This document shows, in pieces, positions 7,962 through 16,034 of a DNA stretch of 48,897 nt. The notes under the pieces were generated by a model. It did not search any database and was not told where the DNA came from. It saw only the letters and a program-made list of their open reading frames with translations. The DNA comes from Alphaproteobacteria bacterium (GTDB lineage: Bacteria > Pseudomonadota > Alphaproteobacteria > SMXS01). The translations under genes were made by a program, and so were the position numbers. The stretch is from contig JAURPT010000148.1 of assembly GCA_030836535.1 (NCBI GenBank), positions 1 to 48,897 on the forward strand, written 5' to 3'. Numbering within the stretch: the stretch's first letter is position 1; every line of letters begins with the position of its first letter.

Positions 7962-9167
7962 TCAGATTACCTTTTTGTCTCTGAGCTGTTCAATCTCACC
8001 GGGTGTCATGTCGAGCAGGTCCTGCAATACACGCTCGGTGGCATTGCCAAGTGTCGGGCCCAGGTGGGCGATTTTGCCAGGGCTGGCCGACAGGCGGGGT
8101 ACAACGCCGGGGATCGTAATGTCGCCCAATACCTCATCTTCCAGGGTGGCCATGGTCTTGCGCTGGGTGATGTGTTCATCTTCCATGATGTCGGCAATGG
8201 AGTTGATGGAGGAAGATGGCACGTCATGCTGCTGCAAAATGACGAGCGTTTCCTCTCGGGCGCGCGCCCCTACCCAGTCGGCGACGATCCCTTCAATCTT
8301 CTCTGCTTCTGCCAGGCGCGCCTGGGTTTTGCCATACATGCCCTCAGCGGCCAGGCCTTCCATATCCATCGCCTTGCACAGGCGGGCGAACATCTTGTCA
8401 TTGGTGCAGGCAATCGCCAGCCATTTTCCGTCGGCGGCCTGAAAGTGGCCATGGGGGCAGGCCACGGTCGTCATCACGCCCTGTGCCTGGCGGATCGTGC
8501 CGTTGAGGTTATAGGCCGGGGCAAGGTCATCCAGTGCCCGGAAGATCGGTTCAAACAGGGCAATATCAATCGTCTGACCTTCTCCGGTCAGGTCGCGGTG
8601 GCGCAGGGCAATCATAATCGCCAAGGCGCCATAGGTGCCTGACATATAGTCGGCCAGCGATGTAGAGCCTGGTGTGATGGGGGCTTCACCGGGCATGCCA
8701 GCCAGATGCGACAGGCCGCCAAAAGCGTGCGCAATGCGGGCAAAGCCTGGCCGTTGGGCATAGGGGCCGTTCTGCCCATAACCGGAAACCTGTAGCAGGA
8801 TAATACCCGGGTTGGCCGCTTTGAGTTCCTCATAGCCGAGGCCCCATCGCGCCATGGTGCCGGGGCGGAAATTCTCGCAGACAACATCGGATTTGGCGAC
8901 CAGCTGCAGAAATATTTCGCGTCCCTGGTCACTCCGCAGGTCGAGCGTCATGGAGTCCTTGTTTCGGGATTCCGACAGCCAGACCAGGCTGTCGCCTTTC
9001 TCGGTCGGGGTGCCAAAGGCGCGCAGGCTATCGCCTTTGCCGGGCTGTTCGACCTTGATGACCTCTGCGCCGAATTCGGCAAGGTTGGAGGCGGCCAGAG
9101 GCCCTGCCAGAAAGGTGGCGCAATCTAGAATGCGGATATTGTTGAGCGGGCCTTTGACGGCTGCCAT
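7962..9167 (-). CDS. CaiB/BaiF family (class III) CoA-transferase
   Basis: 401 residues. Moves CoA between carboxylic acids. N-terminal NIRILDCATFLAGPLAASNLAEFGAEVIKVEQPGKGD is the family hallmark; VVCENFRPGTMARWGLGYEEL contains the GLGYEEL segment, and GRIAHAFGGL-like and SLADYMSGTYGALAIMIALRHR segments follow. The catalytic Asp is expected in SLADYMSG. The ATG at 9167 (MAAVKGPLNN) has AGGAAAC about eight bases upstream; the longer frame to 9230 adds non-family residues. First gene of a three-gene operon. The acid substrate cannot be read from sequence. Confidence 0.93.
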   Translation of the reverse strand: MAAVKGPLNNIRILDCATFLAGPLAASNLAEFGAEVIKVEQPGKGDSLRAFGTPTEKGDSLVWLSESRNKDSMTLDLRSDQGREIFLQLVAKSDVVCENFRPGTMARWGLGYEELKAANPGIILLQVSGYGQNGPYAQRPGFARIAHAFGGLSHLAGMPGEAPITPGSTSLADYMSGTYGALAIMIALRHRDLTGEGQTIDIALFEPIFRALDDLAPAYNLNGTIRQAQGVMTTVACPHGHFQAADGKWLAIACTNDKMFARLCKAMDMEGLAAEGMYGKTQARLAEAEKIEGIVADWVGARAREETLVILQQHDVPSSSINSIADIMEDEHITQRKTMATLEDEVLGDITIPGVVPRLSASPGKIAHLGPTLGNATERVLQDLLDMTPGEIEQLRDKKVI

Positions 9168-9300
9168 GGCTTTGTTTCCTGCAGTTGCGGCCAGCTGCGC
9201 TCTGTGGCGCTTGACCGGGCTGATTATCACACCATACGATCACAAGGCCTGCAAGGGTACTTGGGAGACCGTTGCGTAAACAACTGAGGGGACTTTTACA

Positions 9301-9711
9301 ATGTTTGAAAACATGCTGGCGGGTGGACCGGCCATCACACTGACCTATGGCAGTATTCTGGCGATTATTTTTGTGATTCTGAGCTTCAATGTGGCCATGA
9401 AGCGGGGCAGCGCCAAGATTTCACACGGGCCAGGGGACAATAATGAGCTTTTGGTCCCGATGCGGGCGCAGGAGAATTTTGCTGAATATGTGCCAATTGC
9501 GCTGGTGCTGCTGGCCTGTTTGGAAATGACGGGCGGCGATCAGACTTGGCTGCGTGTGCTGGGTGGTGGCCTTGTCATCGCGCGTGTTCTGCACGCGGCC
9601 GGGCTCTATATCGGTGAGAAATTCATCATTGGTCGCGGCATCGGGGCGCTGGGGACGCTCCTGATCATTGCTGCAGAAGGCATCTGGGGGCTCGTTAGGG
9701 TCTTATCGTAG
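9301..9711 (+). CDS. MAPEG family membrane protein
   Basis: 136 residues with four hydrophobic segments. MAPEG-typical motifs are VPMRAQENFAEYVPIALVLL (helix 2, RAQxNxxE) and ARVLHAAGLYIG (helix 3, RxxHxxG). Members are inner-membrane glutathione-linked or related proteins; bacterial homologues are often of unknown activity. GAGGGGA stands upstream of the ATG. It is transcribed away from the CoA-transferase operon and is followed by a Rho-independent terminator at 9733. Confidence 0.9.
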   Translation: MFENMLAGGPAITLTYGSILAIIFVILSFNVAMKRGSAKISHGPGDNNELLVPMRAQENFAEYVPIALVLLACLEMTGGDQTWLRVLGGGLVIARVLHAAGLYIGEKFIIGRGIGALGTLLIIAAEGIWGLVRVLS

Positions 9712-9732
9712 CACCAAATTTCCGTTAGGAAG

Positions 9733-9760
9733 AAGCCGGGCCTTGCGCCCGGCTTTTTTT
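9733..9760 (+). terminator. Rho-independent terminator after the MAPEG gene
   Basis: GCCGGGC (9735-9741) pairs with GCCCGGC (9747-9753) around a five-base loop, with flanking AA/TT pairs and a run of seven T at 9754-9760. It sits 22 bases after the MAPEG stop and just before the pabB-pabC start. Confidence 0.9.
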
Positions 9761-9781
9761 ATACTGCAGGTGCTGGTATCG

Positions 9782-11629
9782 ATGCGCTATCTGCCCCCCG
9801 GGGAAATAATCGTCTTGCTGGAAAACAGCCTCGACCCGGACGGGACCTCCTGGCTGTATCAGGATCCAGAAGACATCATTACCTGTGCCGCCCCCGCAGA
9901 TGTCGAGGCTTGCATAGCGGCATTACAAAGCGCGGTTGATGGCGGTGCCTATGTGGCGGGCTTTTTCTCATACGAAATGGGCTATCTGCTGGAGCCGGGT
10001 CTCCGGCATTTGCTTCCCGAAGACCGGCCGCAGCCGCTTCTTTGGTTTGGTGTTTTTGATCGGCGGGACAGGTTGGACAAAAACCAGCTGGAAGATTTCT
10101 GGCTCGAGCGTTGCCGGGGCCGGGTCGGTGCACTTGGCCCGCTGTCGGCTGATATCAGCAAAGCCGACTATTTGGCAGGTATTGGGGCCATCAAGGAGCA
10201 TCTGGCCGCAGGCGATGTGTACCAGATCAATTATACATTTGGTCTTGAAGGACAGGCGGCCGGCGACCCTGCCTGCGTTCATGCTGCTTTGCGGCAAGCG
10301 CAGCCGGTAGGATGGGGGGCCTATATCGAAACATCTGACTGGCTGTTCTCCTCCCATTCGCCAGAGTTGTTCCTTGAAAAGCGCGGTAAGACCGTGCGCC
10401 TACGCCCCATGAAGGGAACAATTTCACGGGGTCGTTGGCCGGAAGAGGATGCGTCTCAGCAACAGACACTTGTTGAGGACGAAAAATCCCGCGCTGAAAA
10501 TCTGATGATTGTCGATCTCGAGCGGAATGATTTATCCCGTATCGCAGAAGCCGGGACCGTTCAGGTGCCTCAATTGTTTGAGGCGGAAACATACCGATCC
10601 GTTGTTCAGCTGACATCAACCGTTACCGGGCAGGTGCCCGAGGATACGTCGATCAGTGCCGTATTGCAGGCACTGTTCCCCTGTGGGTCTGTGACAGGCG
10701 CCCCTAAGATCAAGGCCATGGAGGTCATCCGGTCACTGGAGCGTGGGCCGCGTGGCATCTATACCGGTGCGATCGGCCATGTGGCCCCTGGTGGCGATAT
10801 GGTCTTCAATGTTCCCATCCGAACCCTGGCCATCGATCACAACGGCAAAGCCCGGCTGGGGGTGGGAAGCGGTGTCGTTGCCGATTCCGATGAGCAGGCC
10901 GAATATGAAGAGAGCCTGTTGAAAGGGCGTTTTGCCGAGGTGCCGCAGCGTGCCCCGGCTCTGATAGAGACGATGCGCTGGGTGGCCGATGAAGGCCTCT
11001 GGTTGCTTGAGGCGCATTTGGAGCGGCTTTCTTCGTCGGCCGAATATTTTGGCTATGCGCTGGACCTGGAAGAGGCCCGCACCATGTTGACCGACCATAT
11101 CAGCGCTCTTCCGGAATTGTATGATGGCCCGCCTGAGGACAGGCGAGTGCGTCTGTTGTGTTCTCCGCAAGGGGAGCTTTCGATCAAGTCCGTTCCGGTA
11201 TCGGGTCGTTTGACCCGATCATTGCAGGCCGCGCTGTCACAGGAGCCTGAACATGTGGCCTTCGCCAGTGAGGCGGTTTGTTCCGATGATGTCTTCCTGT
11301 TTCACAAGACAACCCATCGACAGCAATTGGATCGTCTCCATGCACGAGAAGCGGCACCCCGGGGATACAGAGACGTGCTTCTGGTGAATGAATGGGGGCA
11401 GGTCACCGAGGGTACGCGCTACAATCTACTTGTCTATCTGGATGGAAGCTGGGTTACGCCGCCGCTTTCCTGTGGTGCGCTTGGCGGTACATTCAGGACT
11501 GACTTTATGGAAAATGGTGATTCTCCGCTGATTGAACGAATCCTTGAGAAAGAAGAGGTCATGCGTGCAGAAAAAATCTGCCTCGCCAATAGCCTCTTTG
11601 GCCTTATTGCGGTTGAAGTGGTCGAATGA
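9782..11629 (+). CDS. pabBC: fused aminodeoxychorismate synthase component I / aminodeoxychorismate lyase
   Basis: A 615-residue fusion for p-aminobenzoate, hence folate, synthesis. Residues about 1-380 are the chorismate-binding PabB part: LAAGDVYQINYTF, LRPMKGTISRGRW (the PIKGT-like site), DEKSRAENLMIVDLERNDL, LFPCGSVTGAPKIKAMEVI. Residues about 385-615 are a fold-type IV PLP enzyme (PabC): the catalytic Lys is in FLFHKTTHRQQLD and the cofactor loop in VTEGTRYNLL. It would turn chorismate plus ammonia into aminodeoxychorismate and then into PABA and pyruvate. The glutamine amidotransferase PabA is not in the window. The start is the ATG at 9782 (MRYLPPGEI); the frame extends back over the terminator and is not used there. 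Confidence 0.92.
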   Translation: MRYLPPGEIIVLLENSLDPDGTSWLYQDPEDIITCAAPADVEACIAALQSAVDGGAYVAGFFSYEMGYLLEPGLRHLLPEDRPQPLLWFGVFDRRDRLDKNQLEDFWLERCRGRVGALGPLSADISKADYLAGIGAIKEHLAAGDVYQINYTFGLEGQAAGDPACVHAALRQAQPVGWGAYIETSDWLFSSHSPELFLEKRGKTVRLRPMKGTISRGRWPEEDASQQQTLVEDEKSRAENLMIVDLERNDLSRIAEAGTVQVPQLFEAETYRSVVQLTSTVTGQVPEDTSISAVLQALFPCGSVTGAPKIKAMEVIRSLERGPRGIYTGAIGHVAPGGDMVFNVPIRTLAIDHNGKARLGVGSGVVADSDEQAEYEESLLKGRFAEVPQRAPALIETMRWVADEGLWLLEAHLERLSSSAEYFGYALDLEEARTMLTDHISALPELYDGPPEDRRVRLLCSPQGELSIKSVPVSGRLTRSLQAALSQEPEHVAFASEAVCSDDVFLFHKTTHRQQLDRLHAREAAPRGYRDVLLVNEWGQVTEGTRYNLLVYLDGSWVTPPLSCGALGGTFRTDFMENGDSPLIERILEKEEVMRAEKICLANSLFGLIAVEVVE

Positions 11630-11672
11630 CTGCCCTAAATCCTATTATATAACAGCCGGTTGAAGGCGCTTA

Positions 11673-11687
11673 TTTGAACGTATCAAA
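11673..11687. promoter_or_regulatory. dyad TTTGA-N5-TCAAA upstream of the TonB locus
   Basis: A perfect 5+5 inverted repeat with a five-base centre in an AT-rich stretch about 180 bases before the first gene of the TonB locus. TTGAAC inside it could serve as a -35 with a loose -10 (AATATC) 16-17 bases on, so a bound regulator would cover the promoter. The spacing is one base short of an FNR/FixK box. Candidate operator only. Confidence 0.25.
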
Positions 11688-11854
11688 ACTGTAAAAATAT
11701 CTACATTTGATGCGTAGCCAAACGAAAATGAAGTTGTTAGTATGCCCGCCTCACACGCAGGCGATTGACGAACGTTGCCTTTGCATTGCAAAGAGGCGTA
11801 ACCGTTATGCGTTTGCTAAATGAAAACCCTGGGAAGGTGCTTGGGATAGCAAGA

Positions 11855-12625
11855 ATGAAAAGATACACACCCATCGGAATGTCGATTGCGGCGGCGATGC
11901 TTCTGGCATGGTCACCGGCGAATTCGACCGAACTTGAAGAAATTCTGGCGGCTGAAAAGAGCTCAAACAGGCAGCTCGTTCAGGCGCAAAGTCAGATCGA
12001 TAATCTTGACGACCAGACGAATGATCTGCTCGACGCTTATAAGATTGTGATCGAAGAAAACGAAGTGTTGCGGACCTATAACAAGCAGGTTAGCGACCAG
12101 ATTGACCAGCAGAAGGCAGACATTGCCCTGATCAATCAGCAGCTGGAGGGTATTACAAAGACCCGCCGCGAAGTGATGCCGCTGATTCAGGAAATGATCG
12201 ACAGCCTGCGGTCATTCGTTATGGCTGACATTCCCTTCCGCCAGGAAGAGCGTCTGGAGCGCATCGAAGCGCTGCAGGACCTGATGGACCAGCCTGATGT
12301 TGCGCCGTCCGAGCGTTATCGCCTGGTGCTGGAACGCTATCAGACGGAAGTCGACTACGGTCAGAAGCTTGACGTCTATGACGGCACTGAAGTCATTGAT
12401 GGTAACGAAACCAAAGTTAACTATCTGAGCATTGGCCGCATCGCGTTCATGTTCCAGACGCCCGACGGTAGCCGTACTTTCGTATGGAACAATAACTCTC
12501 GTGGCTGGGAAGAACTGCCGAGCGAATATAATGGCCGCGTAGGTCAGGCTATCCTGATGGCGCAGAAAGCCGTTCAGGCTGACCTCGTTCGCGTCCCGGT
12601 CTTCGCTCCTGTGGAGGCAAAATAA
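11855..12625 (+). CDS. DUF3450 periplasmic coiled-coil protein of the TonB locus
   Basis: 256 residues from the ATG at 11855. A signal peptide (IGMSIAAAMLLAWSPANS) is followed by a long coiled coil (about residues 30-130) and a globular C-terminal part with KVNYLSIGRIAFMFQTPDG and SRTFVWNNNSRGWEEL, the pattern of DUF3450. In Vibrio and Shewanella such proteins are encoded first in TonB2/TtpC loci and are thought to assist the complex from the periplasm. An in-frame ATG at 11807 has a better AGAGG and would add 16 residues before the signal peptide; I could not settle the start. The stop overlaps the next ATG by one base (TAATG), so translation is coupled. Confidence 0.85.
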   Translation: MKRYTPIGMSIAAAMLLAWSPANSTELEEILAAEKSSNRQLVQAQSQIDNLDDQTNDLLDAYKIVIEENEVLRTYNKQVSDQIDQQKADIALINQQLEGITKTRREVMPLIQEMIDSLRSFVMADIPFRQEERLERIEALQDLMDQPDVAPSERYRLVLERYQTEVDYGQKLDVYDGTEVIDGNETKVNYLSIGRIAFMFQTPDGSRTFVWNNNSRGWEELPSEYNGRVGQAILMAQKAVQADLVRVPVFAPVEAK

Positions 12626-13980
12626 TGAATAAGATCAAGACACTTGCCCTCGCTGCCCTGCTTGCCATGCCGGCAACAGGTAGCTTCGCACAGGCTGATG
12701 AACCTCAGGCAGTTTCTCTTGAACGCCTGATGGAACTGGTTCGTCAGGGTACCGCCCGTGAACGTGCTGAAGAGCGTCAACGCATTCAGCAGTTCCAGGC
12801 CGACAAGAACAACCAGCAGCGCCTGCTGAACGAAGCTCGAGCTGAACGGTCTCGCTTGCAGCGCCGCTCCAAGCAGCTGGAAGACCAGTTTGATGCCAAC
12901 GAACGTCAGATCACTCAGCTGGAAGGCCAGCTGCGCGAACGTCAAGGTAACTTGAACGAGCTGTTCGGCGTCGTGAAACAGTCTTCTGAAGACCTGCGCG
13001 GTTTCATTGGCCAGTCACTCGTCAGCGTTCAGATCCCGAACCGCGAAGAGTTCCTGGACAATCTGGCTCAGAAGCGTGACCTCGAATTGCCGACCATCGA
13101 AGAACTCACCGAGTTCTGGCAGATGTATATGGAAGAAATCTACCAGTCCGGTCAGGTCGTTAAGTTCAACGCCTCGGTCAATACGGCTGCTGGCGGCACG
13201 GAAGATCGTGAAGTTGTCCGTGTTGGTGCCTTCAACCTGATTTCTGACGGCGCTTACCTGAACTATAGCGGTGGCGACATCAGCGAATATGGCGCACAGC
13301 CTGCTGGTCGCTATGTCGACTCTACCTCGGACCTCGCAACGGCCTCTTCCGGTTATGCCGCTTTTGGTGTTGACCCAAGCCGTGGCCAGATCCTGAGCAC
13401 CTTCATTCGCCTGCCGTCTCTTTGGGACCGCTTTAACTACGGTGGTTACATTGGCTATGCCATTGCCATCCTGGGTATTGCCGGCCTGATCCTGACGCTG
13501 ATCCGCTGGGCCGTCTTGTTCGGCATCGGCAGCAAGGTGAACGCACAGATGAAGAGCGATGCCGCCAATGAAAACAACCCGCTGGGTCGTGTCATGGCCG
13601 TCTACGAAAACAACAAGGGTGTTGATGTTGAAACACTTGAGTTGAAGCTCGACGAGGCCATTCTCAAGGATGCGCCGAAGATCGAAGCCGGTCTGCCGAT
13701 CATCAAGGTGATCTCCGTGGTTGCCCCGCTGATGGGTCTGCTCGGTACGGTGACTGGTATGATCAACACCTTCCAGGCGATTACGCTTTACGGTGCTGGT
13801 GATCCGCAGATCATGGCTGGCGGTATTTCGCAGGCTCTTGTCACCACGGTGCTTGGTCTGTTGGTCGCTATCCCGCTGACCCTGCTCTACACGCTCGTGT
13901 CTTCGCGCGCCAAGCGCATCATTCACGTGCTTGAAGAACAGGCTGCTGGTATCGTTGCCCTTCACGCCGAAAAGAACTAG
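12625..13980 (+). CDS. ttpC: TtpC-like MotA/TolQ/ExbB proton channel protein with periplasmic coiled coil
   Basis: 451 residues. Signal peptide to about residue 24 (ending SFAQA), then a charged coiled coil (about 30-115, ERQRIQQFQADKNNQQRL onwards), a globular periplasmic region, a membrane helix near 272-300 (GYIGYAIAILGIAGLILTLI), and a MotA/TolQ/ExbB domain at about 330-445 with VVAPLMGLLGTVTGMINTFQ and GISQALVTTVLGLLVAIPL. This build matches TtpC, the extra ExbB-like subunit required by Vibrio TonB2 systems. It follows DUF3450 with a one-base overlap and precedes a short ExbB by ten bases. The ttpC symbol is by architecture and gene order, not by database match. Confidence 0.88.
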   Translation: MNKIKTLALAALLAMPATGSFAQADEPQAVSLERLMELVRQGTARERAEERQRIQQFQADKNNQQRLLNEARAERSRLQRRSKQLEDQFDANERQITQLEGQLRERQGNLNELFGVVKQSSEDLRGFIGQSLVSVQIPNREEFLDNLAQKRDLELPTIEELTEFWQMYMEEIYQSGQVVKFNASVNTAAGGTEDREVVRVGAFNLISDGAYLNYSGGDISEYGAQPAGRYVDSTSDLATASSGYAAFGVDPSRGQILSTFIRLPSLWDRFNYGGYIGYAIAILGIAGLILTLIRWAVLFGIGSKVNAQMKSDAANENNPLGRVMAVYENNKGVDVETLELKLDEAILKDAPKIEAGLPIIKVISVVAPLMGLLGTVTGMINTFQAITLYGAGDPQIMAGGISQALVTTVLGLLVAIPLTLLYTLVSSRAKRIIHVLEEQAAGIVALHAEKN

Positions 13981-13990
13981 GCGCTGAATA

Positions 13991-14506
13991 ATGACTGAAG
14001 CATTAGAAGCGATCAGAGACTTCATGGAGTTGGGAGGGGATGTCCTTTGGGCCATCCTCGCCATCACCTTCTTCATGTGGATGCTGATTATTGAACGGTT
14101 CTGGTACTTCCGGTCAGCCCACAGGCAACTCACCACCCAGATCATCGCAAGTTGGGAAGCACGCGAAGATCAGACCTCCTGGTACGCTCACCGCATCCGC
14201 GATGCGCTTATCTCGCAGGTCTATGAAAGCCTGAATGCCTCCGTCCCCATGATCAAGACACTCGTGGCCCTTTGCCCGCTCTTGGGTCTGCTGGGTACGG
14301 TAACAGGCATGATCTCGGTGTTTGACGTTATGTCATTCTCCGGTGGTGGTAATGCACGTGGTATGGCCGCGGGCGTGTCCAAAGCTACTCTGCCAACCAT
14401 GGCAGGGATGGTGGCCGCGCTTTCCGGGCTGTTCTTCAGCAACATGATCGAACGCTATGTCTATCAGGAGACCGACCGGGTCGCTGATAGTCTGGTTCAT
14501 CACTAG
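13991..14506 (+). CDS. exbB: ExbB-type proton channel subunit
   Basis: 171 residues, a compact ExbB without the N-terminal extension of other members. Three membrane helices: VLWAILAITFFMWMLII (about 18-34), a second in SVPMIKTLVALCPLLGLLGTVTGMI and a third around LPTMAGMVAALSGLFFSNMI. The LLGTVTGM motif is the pore signature. With ExbD it forms the inner-membrane proton channel that drives TonB. It resembles Vibrio ExbB2 in size and position between ttpC and exbD. Confidence 0.93.
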   Translation: MTEALEAIRDFMELGGDVLWAILAITFFMWMLIIERFWYFRSAHRQLTTQIIASWEAREDQTSWYAHRIRDALISQVYESLNASVPMIKTLVALCPLLGLLGTVTGMISVFDVMSFSGGGNARGMAAGVSKATLPTMAGMVAALSGLFFSNMIERYVYQETDRVADSLVHH

Positions 14507-14515
14507 GGGGCAGGC

Positions 14516-14911
14516 ATGGCCATAAGAAAGGTTGAAGAAAAAGAAGAAATCAACATGACGCCGATGCTCGACATCGTGTTTATCATGCTTATCTTCTTTA
14601 TTGTGACCGCCACGTTTGTGAAAGAAACGGGCATTGATGTTGACAAGCCCCTCGCTGAAATGGCTGAGGAAAACAAGCTTGCCAACATTTTGGTGGCTGT
14701 TTCTGGCGACGGGGAAATCTGGGTCGAAGGCCGACCGGTGGAACTTGGTGCTCTGCAGAGTGTGATTGCACGACTGTATGCCGAGAACCCCAAAGGTGCC
14801 ATGTCGATCCAGGCTGACAAGGATGCACCGGGCCGTCATATCGTTGATGTGATTACCGAAGCAAAAGAAGCCGGGTTGCAAGATATCTCGGTTTCTCTTG
14901 ACCAGCCGTAG
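14516..14911 (+). CDS. exbD: ExbD-type subunit, first copy
   Basis: 131 residues. Short cytoplasmic N-terminus, then NMTPMLDIVFIMLIFFIVTA, a single membrane helix carrying the conserved proton-binding Asp (Asp19 or so in PMLDIVF), then a periplasmic domain ending in DISVSLDQP. Works with ExbB and TtpC as the stator of the TonB motor. AGGGGG precedes the ATG nine bases after the exbB stop. Confidence 0.94.
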   Translation: MAIRKVEEKEEINMTPMLDIVFIMLIFFIVTATFVKETGIDVDKPLAEMAEENKLANILVAVSGDGEIWVEGRPVELGALQSVIARLYAENPKGAMSIQADKDAPGRHIVDVITEAKEAGLQDISVSLDQP

Positions 14912-14920
14912 CGGCAAGAC

Positions 14921-14936
14921 GTCTTCCAGGGAAGAC
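14921..14936 (+). repeat. stem-loop between the two exbD genes
   Basis: GTCTTC (14921-14926) and GAAGAC (14931-14936) form a perfect six-base stem with loop CAGG (or a seven-base stem with a tighter loop). No T-run follows, so it is not a standard terminator. It lies in the longest gap of the operon (50 bases) and could mark processing or stability control of the transcript. Confidence 0.5.
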
Positions 14937-14961
14937 ATTCTGAACGGGAGTTTTAGTATCT

Positions 14962-15372
14962 ATGCGTAAGAAGCACGGATCAGCAGAAGATGAGGTCGAG
15001 GTTGACCTGACGCCCATGCTGGACATTGTGTTCATCATGCTCATCTTCTTCATCGTGACGGCGACCTTCGTGAAGGAATCTGGCATCAATGTTGCCAAGC
15101 CGAACGAAAACGATACGCCGCCACCGCCCGACGCGAAGCCAAAGACTGTTGCGCTCACCGTAACGGAAGACTGCTGGGTTCGCCTGCAGGGTCGTCGGAT
15201 TGACCCGGGCCAGGTTGCCCCGAACGTTCAGCGTTTGGTGGCAGAACGTCCTGGCGCACCGGGGATTATTACCATTGAAGGTGACGCACAAACAGGTTGC
15301 GTAACTGAGGTGATGGACCAGATGCTAATCGGTGGTGCCGCTGGTGTATCACTGCGCGCTGTGGAGTATTGA
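14962..15372 (+). CDS. exbD: ExbD-type subunit, second copy
   Basis: 136 residues. The membrane segment LTPMLDIVFIMLIFFIVTAT and the following FVKESGINVAKP are nearly the same as in the first ExbD, while the periplasmic domain has diverged: a PPPP linker (NDTPPPPDAKPK) and two cysteines (EDCWV, TGCVTE) absent from the first copy. ExbD works as a dimer inside the ExbB pentamer, so the two copies could form a heterodimer. The tonB gene starts two bases after its stop. Confidence 0.92.
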   Translation: MRKKHGSAEDEVEVDLTPMLDIVFIMLIFFIVTATFVKESGINVAKPNENDTPPPPDAKPKTVALTVTEDCWVRLQGRRIDPGQVAPNVQRLVAERPGAPGIITIEGDAQTGCVTEVMDQMLIGGAAGVSLRAVEY

Positions 15373-15374
15373 TC

Positions 15375-15971
15375 ATGATTGCACGTTTCGGTGGCGCAAT
15401 TGGGCTTTCAGTCCTCGTTACATTTGGTTTGTTTTTCATCATGCAGTTTCTGGTCGCTACAGGCGAAATGGCACTGCAGGAAGGCGAGCGTTTTTCGCCC
15501 ATCGACATCACGATGGAAGATGAAGAGCAGTCTGTTCAGCGTAAGGAGCGGGCCAAGCCCAAGAAGCAGGAAGTACGCAAACCGCCGCCCCCGGCTCGGA
15601 CGCAATTGGCCACCAATGCGCCGAAGTCTGGCCCGACGGTCGACTTTAACACTGGCTTCAGCAATGACATGAATATCGGCATTGGCACGGCGGCGATTGA
15701 CCGCGGCGCCTATCCGAAGTTCCGTGTGCAGCAGCAATATCCGCGACGCGCCCAGGAACGTGGCATTGAAGGCTGGGTGATTGTTCGCTTTACCATTACC
15801 AAAACGGGTGGTGTGCGTGATGCAATGGTGCTCGAATCGTCTTCGAGCCTCTTTGAGCGGTCAGCACTCAAGGCTGTGTCGCAGTACAAGTACGAACCGC
15901 TGGTGGTGAATGGTGAACCGCAAGAATCACCGAACCAGCATATTCGCCTTGTTTATGAGATGGCCGACTAG
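15375..15971 (+). CDS. tonB: TonB energy transducer
   Basis: 198 residues. N-terminal anchor helix (GGAIGLSVLVTFGLFFIMQF), a short basic and Pro-rich linker (KPKKQEVRKPPPPAR, about residues 60-78), and a C-terminal TonB domain (about 112-198) with YPKFRVQQQYPRRAQERGIE, GWVIVRFTI and QYKYEPLVVNGEP. The short linker and the YPRRAQERGIEGWV pattern fit the Vibrio TonB2 type, shorter than E. coli TonB. It couples the proton motor to outer-membrane TonB-dependent receptors. ATG at 15375 with GGAG eight bases upstream; the upstream in-frame TTG at 15369 is not needed. Confidence 0.94.
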   Translation: MIARFGGAIGLSVLVTFGLFFIMQFLVATGEMALQEGERFSPIDITMEDEEQSVQRKERAKPKKQEVRKPPPPARTQLATNAPKSGPTVDFNTGFSNDMNIGIGTAAIDRGAYPKFRVQQQYPRRAQERGIEGWVIVRFTITKTGGVRDAMVLESSSSLFERSALKAVSQYKYEPLVVNGEPQESPNQHIRLVYEMAD

Positions 15972-16034
15972 GGAATTGGCCGTCCAGGCCAGCGGTAGAG
16001 CTTCATGCTCAATATCCGTGAAAGGGAAGAAAGA

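Noticed and set aside
11673-11687. FNR/FixK box upstream of the TonB operon
   Set aside because: TTGA-N5-TCAA is one base shorter than the required TTGAT-N4-ATCAA spacing.
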